Assembly: GCA_937925335.1 (NCBI GenBank)
Contig: CALEWY010000106.1
Location: 1-64,000 of the forward strand
Length of the DNA stretch: 64,000 nucleotides
Reading direction: 5' to 3'
DNA from: an uncultured Acidimicrobiales bacterium
GTDB lineage: Bacteria > Actinomycetota > Acidimicrobiia > Acidimicrobiales > SZUA-35
Below the pieces are notes generated by a model. That model saw nothing but the letters and a program-made list of their open reading frames with translations. It did not search any database and was not told the origin of the DNA. Of this stretch, positions 7,716-15,780 are shown one piece after another. The position numbers and the translations under genes were made by a program. Positions within the stretch are counted from its first letter, which is position 1, and every line of letters begins with the position of its first letter.

Positions 7716-8603
7716 ATGCTGGAAATCGAGTTCTTTGGTGTTCGGGGATCGACGCCATGCTCATGCCCAACGACGGTCGGTGTCGGCGGTAACACGTCGT
7801 GCGTCAGCGTCAGGGTCGACGATGAGGCACCCATCGTTTGCGACATGGGAACGGGGTTTCGTTACCTCGGTTCAAAGCTCGACGCCCAACGGGTCATGAT
7901 GAACGGATCGGGAGTGCCCTTTGAGGGGACGGCACTTCTCACCCACCTTCATTGGGATCACGTGCAAGGGCTTCCGTTCTTCACTCCGCTTCTTCAACCG
8001 GGCGCACATCTCAGCGTCATCGGTCCTCGCCAAGACGATGGCAAGAACCTCGCAGACGAAGTTGCCGCATTCGTGCAACCGCCACTGTTTCCCGTCGGCC
8101 TGGATGATCTCCCCGGATCGATTGAGTTTCGCGAGATCAGCGACGAGACCTTCACGATCGGTTCGGCGACGGTCACCGCTCAAAGCGTGTCGCACTGCGG
8201 CCCAACCAACGGCTACCGAATCGAAGCCGGCGGGTCGTCTGTTGTTTACATCCCTGATCATCAAGAGCCGGTCGCCGACACATCTGATCGCAGCGAGATC
8301 GTGCCCGAGTCGGTCCGAGAATTCTGCAAGGACGCAGACGTCCTCATTCACGACGCGCAATACGACGAAGCCGAATTCGCGCTTCGCTCAACGTGGGGTC
8401 ATTCAACGGTTCGGTATGCAGCCGAGGTCGCTCGCCAGTCCGGCGTCGCCAAACTCGTTCTGTTCCATCACGATCCAACACACGGTGACGAGTGGGTCGC
8501 CAACGCTGTCGTCGAAGCCCAGGCCATCGCCGGTCCCGACGTTGAAGTCATCGCGGCAACCGAAGGTCTCGTCGTTGGCGTTGACGCCAGCGTGACCGTC
8601 TGA
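7716..8603 (+). CDS. MBL-fold metallo-hydrolase (PhnP/RNase Z-like group)
   Basis: 295 aa. N-terminal FFGVRGSTPCSCPTTVGVGGNTSCV is typical of the GSTPxP subgroup of metallo-beta-lactamase hydrolases. The metal site TALLTHLHWDHVQGLPFF (HxHxDH) is intact, as are further ligands SVSHCGP, VYIPDHQ, VLIHDAQYD and LFHHDPTH. It is a predicted zinc-dependent cytoplasmic phosphodiesterase or ester hydrolase; the substrate cannot be read from sequence. It is divergent from the thioredoxin-fold gene across a 130-bp promoter region. Confidence 0.88.
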   Translation: MLEIEFFGVRGSTPCSCPTTVGVGGNTSCVSVRVDDEAPIVCDMGTGFRYLGSKLDAQRVMMNGSGVPFEGTALLTHLHWDHVQGLPFFTPLLQPGAHLSVIGPRQDDGKNLADEVAAFVQPPLFPVGLDDLPGSIEFREISDETFTIGSATVTAQSVSHCGPTNGYRIEAGGSSVVYIPDHQEPVADTSDRSEIVPESVREFCKDADVLIHDAQYDEAEFALRSTWGHSTVRYAAEVARQSGVAKLVLFHHDPTHGDEWVANAVVEAQAIAGPDVEVIAATEGLVVGVDASVTV

Positions 8604-8737
8604 CATTCCCACCGCGCAACCGCAGGCTCAGCCGCAGTGCCGTTCCACCGTTCTCGTCTGCTCCTGCCAGATGATGTCGTGGCGGGTCGTGTGATCTGAT
8701 CGGCGAACTGACATGGTCCGGTGTCTGCCCGTTCCGG

Positions 8738-8743
8738 TAGTCT
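8738..8743 (+). promoter_or_regulatory. -10 box, leaderless start of the flavin reductase gene
   Basis: TAGTCT followed by eight bases and ATG 8752; no ribosome-binding sequence. It decides for the ATG at 8752 over the upstream in-frame ATG 8713. Confidence 0.5.
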
Positions 8744-8751
8744 CGCCGACC

Positions 8752-9252
8752 ATGAGTTCTGACGCTGCCGCCATCGATCCAGCCGACTACCGACGAGTGC
8801 TCGGTCACTTCCCGACGGGTGTCACCGTCGTGACTGCGCTTGGTGATGACGGTCCAGTCGGTGTCGCCATCGGTTCGTTCGCTTCGATTTCGTTGGAGCC
8901 ACCGCTCGTTGGATTCTTCCTTGGCACACAATCATCGAGTGGAGCCGCCATCCAGGCAGCGGGATCGTTCTGCGTCAATGTCTTGGGTGCCGATCAGCTG
9001 GCGCTGTGTGGTGTCATGGCGTCGAAGTCAGACGACAAGTTCGCTGACGTCGACACCACGCCCGCCCCCGGATCGGGCGCTCCGATGTTGCCCGGTGTTG
9101 TGGCCGTGATCGATTGTGAGCTCGATCAAATGGTGGAGCTCGGCGACCACAACCTCATCGTCGGGCGCGTCCTCGGGCTCGACACTCCGAACGCTGACGT
9201 TGATCCGATGGTGTTCTTCACCGGCGCCTACGGCACGTTCGCTGGCTCCTGA
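8752..9252 (+). CDS. flavin reductase family protein
   Basis: 166 aa. DYRRVLGHFPTGVTVVTALGDDGPVGVAIGSFASISLEPPLVGFFLG is the FMN-binding split-barrel signature of HpaC/flavin-reductase-like proteins, followed by FCVNVLGADQL and a C-terminal GRVLGLD. Proteins of this type reduce free FMN/FAD with NAD(P)H and supply two-component monooxygenases. No monooxygenase gene is adjacent, so its partner is elsewhere or it acts generally. It converges with the DUF2786 gene 40 bp downstream. Confidence 0.9.
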   Translation: MSSDAAAIDPADYRRVLGHFPTGVTVVTALGDDGPVGVAIGSFASISLEPPLVGFFLGTQSSSGAAIQAAGSFCVNVLGADQLALCGVMASKSDDKFADVDTTPAPGSGAPMLPGVVAVIDCELDQMVELGDHNLIVGRVLGLDTPNADVDPMVFFTGAYGTFAGS

Positions 9253-9291
9253 TTGCGCACACGCCTGCCGGCTGGTGAACGCCGCTCGCAA

Positions 9292-9969
9292 CTAGGCCGT
9301 GACCCTTGCCTGATCGAGGTCCGCCTCGGTCCCGGCAACATCGCCACGCTCGAAGTCGAGCCCGTCGACCTTCACCGATGCCCGGGATACGCGGATTCCT
9401 GACTGGGCCAACTGCGCGTAGAGATCTTCGGTCGCCGCGTCGTTGGTCGGGACGAGCGACGTCGTCGTTGAGTAAGCGATTGCCTGTGCTGCCTCGAGTC
9501 GCTGCACAACTTTGACTGCCCACCCGAGCGAGTAGGACTTGCGTGAGCGAGGCTTGTCTCGCGACAGATCGCGCCGGAGCTGGGGGAGGAGATGGTCGAG
9601 CATGAGCTCAACGTTCTCCCGCTGGCTCGTGGTGGTGTGAACGGTCGCATAGTGGCGCCGACTGATGACACCTCGAACGCCTGCACCTCCGAATAGGTTC
9701 GCAAGGCCGACGGCGAGCGTTGCTGCGCCCATCCCTGCGTTGCCCATGTGGCCCATATCGATCTCGTCGGATTCGAAGCCGCTCGCGGCGCGCAGTTCAC
9801 GTTCTTCGATCTCGAATGCCGCCATGATCTCGAGCGCCTTCGCCTCGAACGACTCGGCTTCTTCCTCGTGTTCGGTCGAAGCAGCCTTGGCGAGCATCGC
9901 CCGCACCTGCTCGACTTTCTTCGCCCGTCGCTCGCTTCCCGCCGCTGTGCTTCCAGCTGCTGTGGTCAT
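9292..9969 (-). CDS. DUF2786 domain protein
   Basis: 225 aa from ATG 9969 (RBS-like GCAGGA about 9 nt upstream); the track's longer start at 10155 runs into the upstream gene. Residues 10-55, RRAKKVEQVRAMLAKAASTEHEEEAESFEAKALEIM, match DUF2786, a small helical domain of unknown function. The C-terminal part (QRENVELMLDHLLPQLRRDL, RSRKSYSLGWAVKVVQRL) matches the usual companion region of these actinobacterial and phage-associated proteins. Function unknown. It probably shares a transcript with the gene 65 bp upstream. Confidence 0.8.
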   Translation of the reverse strand: MTTAAGSTAAGSERRAKKVEQVRAMLAKAASTEHEEEAESFEAKALEIMAAFEIEERELRAASGFESDEIDMGHMGNAGMGAATLAVGLANLFGGAGVRGVISRRHYATVHTTTSQRENVELMLDHLLPQLRRDLSRDKPRSRKSYSLGWAVKVVQRLEAAQAIAYSTTTSLVPTNDAATEDLYAQLAQSGIRVSRASVKVDGLDFERGDVAGTEADLDQARVTA

Positions 9970-10034
9970 GATCTCAGTCCTGCTCGTGTTGGCGTTGTCC
10001 GGGGAAGGCGGCGCCGATTGGCGAAGACTCGACC

Positions 10035-10871
10035 CTACGACGGCGGTGAGACAGTGCAGACTTCCGCTGCAGCGGGAACGATCACGATGATCGGCTGGGA
10101 CCGACTCATCGCCGGACGTCGATCGTGTGCGTCGAGCGTGGTTCTGAGTTGCCAATGAACAGCGTTGTGGCGCCCTGCCTCAAACGTCGGTAGTGCCGTC
10201 GCACGCACGGGGAATGTGAGGGAGTTGACACCTCGGACAAGTTCGAACCTCTGCTCGCTCACCACCGTTTGTCGGACGTAGCTGCTCTCGGAACCCTCGG
10301 CTCGATCCCAACGGATCGAGCGCAGTCCAAGAGAAGCGGGGGCTGACTGGCCGTTCGTCGCGCTGACCACGAGGTTGGAGCCAAGCGCGACTGGGTCGGC
10401 GGCCGTGCTCACCACAATTGCATCGAGCGGCTTCGTCGCTGCCCTCCTCCCATGCTCATCGAGCCTGGCGTGCCACGCACGGGTGAGCCGGCCACGTTCA
10501 GCATCCGACAACAACTGCCCATCCGTGGGAACGTCGATTGTGATGTTCACCTCACAGCCAATCTGGCTGATCGCCCGAGTTCGGCGGGCGAGCAGCGAGT
10601 AGCCGTTAGCGGCCCGGCCATCTCCGACGGAGGGGATGAGGTCGATCGGTGCGGTCAGTGCAAAGCGCAGGCTCGAGCCGGCCTCAAGTCGCTCGACGGA
10701 CTCGGTGTATCGAGCGACCTCTCTCGAGCCTTGCTGGAGGATGACCTCAATCGTGTTGTGCTCAATCGTCTTCTTCGCAATGAGCGTGCCGGTGATCGTG
10801 TCGCCAGCTCTGACGCGCGCGGCATCTGGTTCGATCACGAACGCTCCGTACATATGAGCTGATTCGACCAC
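10035..10871 (-). CDS. hypothetical protein, arrestin-like/Spo0M-like beta-sandwich possible
   Basis: 278 aa; GTG 10871 or ATG 10853 (MYGAFVIEPD). The N-terminal DAARVRAGDTITGTLIAKKTIEHNTIEVILQQ and SLRFALTAPIDLIPSV are reminiscent of arrestin-fold proteins, and the C-terminal part repeats a beta-rich pattern (FELVRGVNSLTFPVRATALPTFEAGRH, VHWQLRTTLDA). No signal peptide, membrane segment or catalytic motif is visible. The fold suggestion rests only on pattern and is weak. An inverted repeat lies about 50 bp upstream of the start. Confidence 0.6.
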   Translation of the reverse strand: MVESAHMYGAFVIEPDAARVRAGDTITGTLIAKKTIEHNTIEVILQQGSREVARYTESVERLEAGSSLRFALTAPIDLIPSVGDGRAANGYSLLARRTRAISQIGCEVNITIDVPTDGQLLSDAERGRLTRAWHARLDEHGRRAATKPLDAIVVSTAADPVALGSNLVVSATNGQSAPASLGLRSIRWDRAEGSESSYVRQTVVSEQRFELVRGVNSLTFPVRATALPTFEAGRHNAVHWQLRTTLDAHDRRPAMSRSQPIIVIVPAAAEVCTVSPPS

Positions 10872-10919
10872 TTCTCGCCGCTGCTTGAGCGGCCGCTGTC
10901 GAGTCGCGGGAAACTTGAT

Positions 10920-10948
10920 AGGTGAACGCGCCTAATCGGCGTTCACCT
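10920..10948. promoter_or_regulatory. perfect 10-bp inverted repeat between divergent genes
   Basis: AGGTGAACGC and GCGTTCACCT separated by nine bases, in the 223-bp region between the divergent starts at 10871 and 11095. There is no T-tract, so an operator is more likely than a terminator. The rest of the region shows no clear promoter. Confidence 0.45.
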
Positions 10949-11094
10949 CTATTCAAGGGTGCTCCGGCTGTGGTGGACTGCCCTCAAGCGAGTGCGTGCT
11001 CGCTGCCCGCGTGGAGGCAGGCCTAGGCGATGGCGGAGTCCCAGTTGTATTTCGTAATTCAGTCGTTTGATCTCGGAGACATGGCGGTGTCTCG

Positions 11095-12021
11095 ATGACG
11101 GCAATCACTTCTCGACCAAGTCGAACGGTCACGAACGTCCGTGTTTCTCCCATCTGGGGAGCGATCACCGTTCTGTCGATCATCGCTCTTGGTTTGTTGG
11201 CGCCGAGCGCGCTTTGGCTCCTCGCCTTCATCGGCGTGATCGTTCTGTTCCACGAAGGTGGCCACTTGGTTGCCGCTCGTAAGTCGGGCATGGAACCCAC
11301 CGAGTACTTCTGGGGATTTGGTCCCGAGATCGTTGGCTTCGATGTCAACGGCTGCCGATACGGCCTGAAGGCCATCTTCCTTGGCGGCTACGTGAAGCTG
11401 CACGGCATGACGCCGACGTCGGTCCTTCCCGACGGTGTCTCCGAAGCGGGCACGTATCGGGCAGCCAGTCACCGAGGTCGGCTCGCAACGATTCTCGCCG
11501 GTCCGTTCACCAACCTGGCGATGGCGGTTGGCGCCTTCTTCCTCGCCGAGATGATCGAGGGCAACACGCTCATCGGCTCGACGACCGCTGCGTTCGAGTG
11601 GGTGTGGTTCGTCATCGCATCGACTGGCGAGGCGCTTTGGCAACTGGTTTCCCAGTTCAAGCCATACCTCGGCGCCCTGTTCGACTCGTCGACCGAAGCA
11701 CCCGTTCGGTTCATGTCGCCCGTCTCGCAGGCCACGACGACCGGAACCGTTGTCGAGCTCGGCTTCGTCACGTCGCTTCGTTGGTTTGCAATCCTCTCCG
11801 CGGCCATCGGCATCGTGAACCTTCTTCCGCTGCCACCGCTCGACGGTGCGCACGCACTCGTGGCCGCAAGTGAGCGAGTCGTGCAGTTCTTCACGAAGGA
11901 CCGCTCACGCACGGTCGACGTTCGCCGCCTCGAGCCCCTCGCCTACATCACCATCGGTTTCCTGGTGATCTTGTCGGTGACCGCACTCGTCTTCGACGTG
12001 CGCGATCTCATCGCCGCCTGA
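11095..12021 (+). CDS. M50-family (site-2) intramembrane metalloprotease
   Basis: 308 aa membrane protein. The zinc site IVLFHEGGHLVAARKSGM is an HExxH with the residues HEGGH; most RseP/Rip1 proteins have HEFGH. EYFWGFGPEIVGF and YGLKAIFLGGYVKLHGM follow as expected, and the third ligand motif is IVNLLPLPPLDGAHAL (N-x-x-P-x-P-x-L-D-G). Between the two membrane halves (about residues 120-240) I see hydrophobic segments but no clear PDZ signature, so the protein seems to lack the usual PDZ domain. Family role: cleavage of membrane-anchored regulators. The partner is unknown. Confidence 0.88.
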   Translation: MTAITSRPSRTVTNVRVSPIWGAITVLSIIALGLLAPSALWLLAFIGVIVLFHEGGHLVAARKSGMEPTEYFWGFGPEIVGFDVNGCRYGLKAIFLGGYVKLHGMTPTSVLPDGVSEAGTYRAASHRGRLATILAGPFTNLAMAVGAFFLAEMIEGNTLIGSTTAAFEWVWFVIASTGEALWQLVSQFKPYLGALFDSSTEAPVRFMSPVSQATTTGTVVELGFVTSLRWFAILSAAIGIVNLLPLPPLDGAHALVAASERVVQFFTKDRSRTVDVRRLEPLAYITIGFLVILSVTALVFDVRDLIAA

Positions 12022-12091
12022 CCGCTTCGATCGTCACCGGAGCCCGAGGTTCGTCGATGCCGCGGCTTTCTCTGACGAAGCCGCCCGCCGG

Positions 12092-12097
12092 TAGGGT
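12092..12097 (+). promoter_or_regulatory. -10 box, leaderless start of the gamma-carbonic-anhydrase-like gene
   Basis: TAGGGT, eight bases, ATG 12106: the same box and spacing as before the flavin reductase gene. Just upstream (12062-12084) is a small GCGGCTT/AAGCCGC hairpin after the protease gene. Confidence 0.5.
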
Positions 12098-12105
12098 CTG
12101 GCGCC

Positions 12106-12624
12106 ATGCCTATCTACGCACTCGGCGATCTCGAACCCCAGATTCACCCGGACGCATTCGTCCATCCAGATGCGGTTGTCATCGGTGATGTTCGGATTGG
12201 TGCTGGTTCGTCGATCTGGCCCTGTGCGGTCTTGCGAGGCGACGGCGGCTACATCTCCATCGGGGAGCGAACCTCGATTCAAGACGGCTCCGTCCTCCAC
12301 ACAACACCGGAAGATCCAACGACGGTTGGCAACGACTGCCTCGTCGGCCACATCGTTCACCTCGAGGGATGCACACTCGAAGATGGTGCCTTTGTCGGCA
12401 ACGGTGCGATCGTGCTGCACCGCGTGATCGTTCGCTCGGGTGCGCTGGTTGGTGCCAACGCGGTCGTGAACAACGACATGGAAGTCCCGAGCGGAGCGAT
12501 GGCGCTCGGCATCCCCGCCAAGATCCGCCCCGATTCAGTGCCCGAGGGCATGATCAAGTTTGGCGTCGACGCCTACATCGAGCGAGCCCAGTTCTTCAAG
12601 AAGAACCTTCGCCGCATCGACTGA
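12106..12624 (+). CDS. gamma-carbonic-anhydrase-like left-handed beta-helix protein
   Basis: 172 aa built of hexapeptide repeats ([LIV]-G-x-x-x-x): VVIGDVRIGAGSSIWPCAVLRGDGGYISIGERTSIQDGSVLH, then VGNDCLVGHIVHLEGCTLEDGAFVGNGAIVLH. The candidate zinc ligands (H in GSVLH, then GHIVHLEGC) and the R-G-D region of gamma-carbonic anhydrases are present. Many homologs (CaiE/YrdA group) have no proven anhydrase activity, so the reaction is uncertain. It ends with a short C-terminal helix FGVDAYIERAQFFKKNLR. Confidence 0.87.
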   Translation: MPIYALGDLEPQIHPDAFVHPDAVVIGDVRIGAGSSIWPCAVLRGDGGYISIGERTSIQDGSVLHTTPEDPTTVGNDCLVGHIVHLEGCTLEDGAFVGNGAIVLHRVIVRSGALVGANAVVNNDMEVPSGAMALGIPAKIRPDSVPEGMIKFGVDAYIERAQFFKKNLRRID

Positions 12625-12740
12625 CCAACAGCGTCGAGCGTCTGCCCAACCAGTGTGCGCTGGGTTGCCGAGGCGCGATTGGGCGCCCGCAAACGTGCTG
12701 GCTGGCTCCACCGTCGTCGACGAGCGCTACGGTTTCTGTC

Positions 12741-12818
12741 GTGGCTGAACTCTTGAGTCGTGCATTGTTGAAGCGACTCGAGTCGGAGCAACGACGAGGA
12801 CGATGTGGCCAAGCCTGA
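12741..12818 (+). CDS. small upstream ORF (25 codons) overlapping the sufB start
   Basis: GTG 12741 encodes MAELLSRALLKRLESEQRRGRCGQA. It is preceded by TACGGT and seven bases, the leaderless arrangement seen elsewhere in the window. It ends 14 bp inside sufB (GTG 12805, different frame), so ribosomes finishing it could re-initiate on sufB, which has only GAGGAC as a possible Shine-Dalgarno. The peptide contains one Cys. Whether it acts through its product or only by coupling is not visible. Confidence 0.45.
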   Translation: MAELLSRALLKRLESEQRRGRCGQA

Positions 12819-14166
12819 AAGCGGTCTGACGGGCGACGTTCTCCGCAACATGTCGCTGGCCATGGGGGAGCCCGACTGGATGCTCGACCTGCGTCTGCAA
12901 TCTCTCAGCGATCTCGACCAGCGTTCTGACGTCACATGGAGTCGTGAGGCGCACCACAGCTTCGCTGGCGACCCGTTTCCGCGCAGCGAAGCCGGCGATG
13001 GCGTCGGTGCGACCGGGGACGAACTTCTGGGTGTGATCAACGGCGCGTTCGAGAGGGCCACGAACACAGAGTTCGAGCGCACCGATCGTTCTGAGCGCGC
13101 CGATCGTGACGTTGACGTTGGCATCGCCGAGTCAGCGTCTGATTCCGAGGTCGCCTTACATCGCAACCGCGAAGAGCTTGAGCGACAGGGCGTGCTGTTT
13201 ACCGACATGGCCACGGCCCTTCGTGAACATCCAGATCTCGTCAAGCCCTACTTCGGGACGATCGTGCAGCCGAACGACAGCACGTTCTCATTGCTGAATA
13301 CTTCTGGCTGGTCTGGCGGCGTGTTCATCTACGTGCCGCCCGGCGTTGAAGTCGACATGCCGTTGCAGACCTCATATGGCGTTGACGCCGAGAAGGGTCA
13401 GTTCGAGCGCACCCTCGTCGTTGCTGATGAGGGTGCGAAGGTGAGCTACATCGAGGGTTGCTCCGCTCCGATCTATACCGCTGACTCGTTGCGCTCGTCG
13501 GTGGTTGAAGTGGTCGTGAAGCCGGGCGCACACGTCACCTACGCGACGATTCAGAACTGGTCATCGAACGTTTTCAACCTCGTGGCGAAGGGCGCCAACG
13601 TCGAGGCCGAGGGCAACATGACGTGGATCGACGGCAACATCGGCAGCCGTCACACCATGAAGTATCCGGCGATTCGTCTCGTTGGGCCGAAGGCGACCGG
13701 TGAGGTTCATTCCGTGGCCTACGCCGGAAGAGGCCAGTATCAGGACACCGGAGCGAACGTGATCCACGCCGCTCCGGAGACCTCGTCGACGATCGTCTCG
13801 CGTTCGATCGCAAAGGACGGCGGGCACTCGAACTACCGAAGCCTCGTTCGAGTCGAAGCCGGCGCCACGAGCTGCGAAAGCCATGTTCGGTGTGATGCGT
13901 TGGTCCTCGACGATGCATCCGTCGCTGAAGCGCACCCCTTCGAAGAACTCAGCGAGCCCACTGCGAACCTCCGTCATGAGGCGACCGTGTCAACGGTTGG
14001 CGACGACCAGCTCTTCTACCTCATGAGTCGAGGACTCTCGGAGGAGCAGGCCATCGCCATGGTCGTGAACGGGTTCGTCCAACCTGTGACCGCCATGCTC
14101 CCCATCGAGTACAGCGTCGAGTTGAGTCGCTTGATCGAGCTCCAAATCGACGGCTCGGTCGGCTAG
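12805..14166 (+). CDS. sufB: Fe-S cluster assembly scaffold protein SufB
   Basis: 453 aa, slightly shorter than typical SufB (about 465-495). The conserved SufB core is clear: GGVFIYVPPGVEVDMPLQTSYGVDAEKGQFERTLVVADEGAKVSYIEGCSAPIY, TIQNWSSNVFNLVAKGA, WIDGNIGSRHTMKYPA, IHAAPETSSTIVSRSIAKDGG and HEATVSTVGDDQLFYLMSRGLSEEQA. It forms the SufBC(D) complex that builds clusters from SufS/SufU-supplied sulfur. It stands alone here, 12 kb from the sufC-like/sufS/sufU operon, and no sufD is in the window. The N-terminal 100 residues diverge from the family, with a charged R/E/D stretch. A perfect terminator follows. Confidence 0.92.
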   Translation: MAKPESGLTGDVLRNMSLAMGEPDWMLDLRLQSLSDLDQRSDVTWSREAHHSFAGDPFPRSEAGDGVGATGDELLGVINGAFERATNTEFERTDRSERADRDVDVGIAESASDSEVALHRNREELERQGVLFTDMATALREHPDLVKPYFGTIVQPNDSTFSLLNTSGWSGGVFIYVPPGVEVDMPLQTSYGVDAEKGQFERTLVVADEGAKVSYIEGCSAPIYTADSLRSSVVEVVVKPGAHVTYATIQNWSSNVFNLVAKGANVEAEGNMTWIDGNIGSRHTMKYPAIRLVGPKATGEVHSVAYAGRGQYQDTGANVIHAAPETSSTIVSRSIAKDGGHSNYRSLVRVEAGATSCESHVRCDALVLDDASVAEAHPFEELSEPTANLRHEATVSTVGDDQLFYLMSRGLSEEQAIAMVVNGFVQPVTAMLPIEYSVELSRLIELQIDGSVG

Positions 14167-14184
14167 CAGGTTGCTGAAAACGAG

Positions 14185-14213
14185 AACGGCCCCTGGCGAA
14201 GCCAGGGGCCGTT
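14185..14213. terminator. bidirectional rho-independent terminator between convergent genes
   Basis: AACGGCCCCTGGC, loop GAA, GCCAGGGGCCGTT: a perfect 13-bp stem, AA on one side and TT on the other, between sufB and the small minus-strand gene. Confidence 0.85.
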
Positions 14214-14235
14214 TCAGAGCGTTTGCTCGGCGGTG

Positions 14236-14433
14236 TTACTCGCCGCCGCCCGGGAGCTTGTCGGTGAGACCGTCGAGCTTGTCGCCGTGCTCGTCGAGCA
14301 TCTCGCTGGCCTTGTCACCAAGACCACCGGGGAGCTTGTCGCCGTGCTCGGCAACTGCGTCCTTGGCCTTGTCGGCGAGTCCGCCGAGGTCGGCGCCCTC
14401 AGCCATGTCTTTTGCCTTGTCGAAGATGCCCAT
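14236..14433 (-). CDS. small MT0933-like (antitoxin-family) protein
   Basis: 65 aa, MGIFDKAKDMAEGADLGGLADKAKDAVAEHGDKLPGGLGDKASEM..., a run of amphipathic Lys/Asp-rich helices with D-K-A repeats and a Gly-rich tail. This resembles the MT0933-like family (Rv0909-type putative antitoxins) and other CsbD-like stress proteins. No toxin gene is adjacent, so a toxin-antitoxin role is not supported here. ATG is preceded by AAGGAGCTCC, a good Shine-Dalgarno. Confidence 0.75.
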   Translation of the reverse strand: MGIFDKAKDMAEGADLGGLADKAKDAVAEHGDKLPGGLGDKASEMLDEHGDKLDGLTDKLPGGGE

Positions 14434-14685
14434 TTTGGAGCTCCTTGTTTTCTTTGTTTGGGGTGTTCAGGGGTTATGACGCCGGATCGTGGAGATTTGT
14501 CGCGACAAATCTGCAAGATCGTGCGACTGTCAAGGGGAGAGCATGGGCAATACACCCTGCTTGAACCTTGTGTGACAAACTACACAAAAGAACCCGGAGA
14601 GTGGCGACGCTCCCAGGCCCCAGCTGGCCTTTCCCTTGCTGGGACCGATCTGGTTCCGCCACCTCCTCCGACAACCGAGGAGCAC

Positions 14686-15780
14686 ATGGACGTCTTACGG
14701 AAGGCCGACCGGCGAGTTCTCTGGTGGGCGATCGCAGCCTTCGTTCTGCTGTGGTTACTCGGCGCGTTCTGGGTGATGCACGGGGTTGAAGACCCGCTCA
14801 CCGAACGAGCACAAGGAATCGATTCGTTTGAAGCAGTCGACGGAGCAACGATCGAGTTCAACGGCCGCGATGGCTATCTCGCCGTTCCTGAAGGCACGGC
14901 AAACGCTGAACAGATCGCATCCGACATTGCCGACATCCGCGGAGTCCGCGATGTCGAGATCGAAGTTCTCGGAGCAGCAACCGGGCAGATGGACGAGGTC
15001 GAGGAGCCACCAACGACTCAGGCCCTCGACCCTGAGCCAGAAGAAGCAGTGGTCGAATCCACTCCTGCGGTCTTCGGCGTGACGTGGGACGAAGCCGGTG
15101 CAACACAGAGCGGTGATGCACCGGACGACCTGAGCGGTGCTGTCGCTGCCCTCGGTGTGGCTTCACCGCTCACCGGGTCCGACCTCACCGTTGGACCGGC
15201 GGTTGATCCAACGCTGTCGGCACTGGCGCCGCTCATCGGTACGGACCTGCAAACAGGCAGTGTCGATGTCGACGACGGAACAGTTGTGATCCGAGGCACC
15301 GCCGCAGATCAAGCGGCGTTCGATCGGGCGACCGAGGCGCTGGCTGATGTTGACGCCACCGTCGAACTCGACATTGCTGCTCCACCGGAGGACGACGGAG
15401 CTCTCGAGGCAGACTCCGCCCAGACGGCATTCGACGAACTGTTGGCACTCGACAAGATCGAGTTCGTCACTGCGACGTCGATCCCGACCGATGCGACCGA
15501 GACGATCATCGACGAAGTCGCCGCAACGCTGACCGAGTTCCCGGACGTTTCCGTTGTGATCACCGGTCACACCGATGCGCAGGGCCCCGAACCGGCGAAT
15601 CAGCTCCTGAGCGAACAGCGAGCACAAGCCGTCGTTGACGGTCTCGTCGCACGGGGCATCGATCCCGCACGACTGCAAGCGAGCGGTAAGGGCGAAACCG
15701 AACCGATCGAAACGAATGACACCCCAGAAGGTCGGCAGAGCAATCGCCGAGTGGAAATCGACGTTGAGGAGAATGGCTGA
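14686..15780 (+). CDS. OmpA-family C-terminal domain membrane protein
   Basis: 364 aa from ATG 14686, chosen for GAGGAG four bases upstream; the longer track ORF is antisense to the small gene. One N-terminal membrane helix (VLWWAIAAFVLLWLLGAFWV), a BON-like segment (about 50-90), a low-complexity Pro/Glu/Thr linker, a second BON-like segment (about 185-230) and an OmpA domain (about 245-364): VITGHTDAQGPEPANQLLSEQRAQAVVDGLVARGI and GKGETEPIETNDTPEGRQSNRRVEI. This matches the peptidoglycan-binding OmpA/MotB fold with its D/R contact residues. The stop touches the start of the coiled-coil gene, so the two are probably made together. Confidence 0.87.
   Translation: MDVLRKADRRVLWWAIAAFVLLWLLGAFWVMHGVEDPLTERAQGIDSFEAVDGATIEFNGRDGYLAVPEGTANAEQIASDIADIRGVRDVEIEVLGAATGQMDEVEEPPTTQALDPEPEEAVVESTPAVFGVTWDEAGATQSGDAPDDLSGAVAALGVASPLTGSDLTVGPAVDPTLSALAPLIGTDLQTGSVDVDDGTVVIRGTAADQAAFDRATEALADVDATVELDIAAPPEDDGALEADSAQTAFDELLALDKIEFVTATSIPTDATETIIDEVAATLTEFPDVSVVITGHTDAQGPEPANQLLSEQRAQAVVDGLVARGIDPARLQASGKGETEPIETNDTPEGRQSNRRVEIDVEENG

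Noticed and set aside
14236-14433. toxin-antitoxin module
   Set aside because: No toxin-like gene adjoins the MT0933-like protein.
14233-14685. upstream extension of the OmpA-like ORF
   Set aside because: Antisense to the small MT0933-like gene and without family similarity; ATG 14686 has a clear Shine-Dalgarno.
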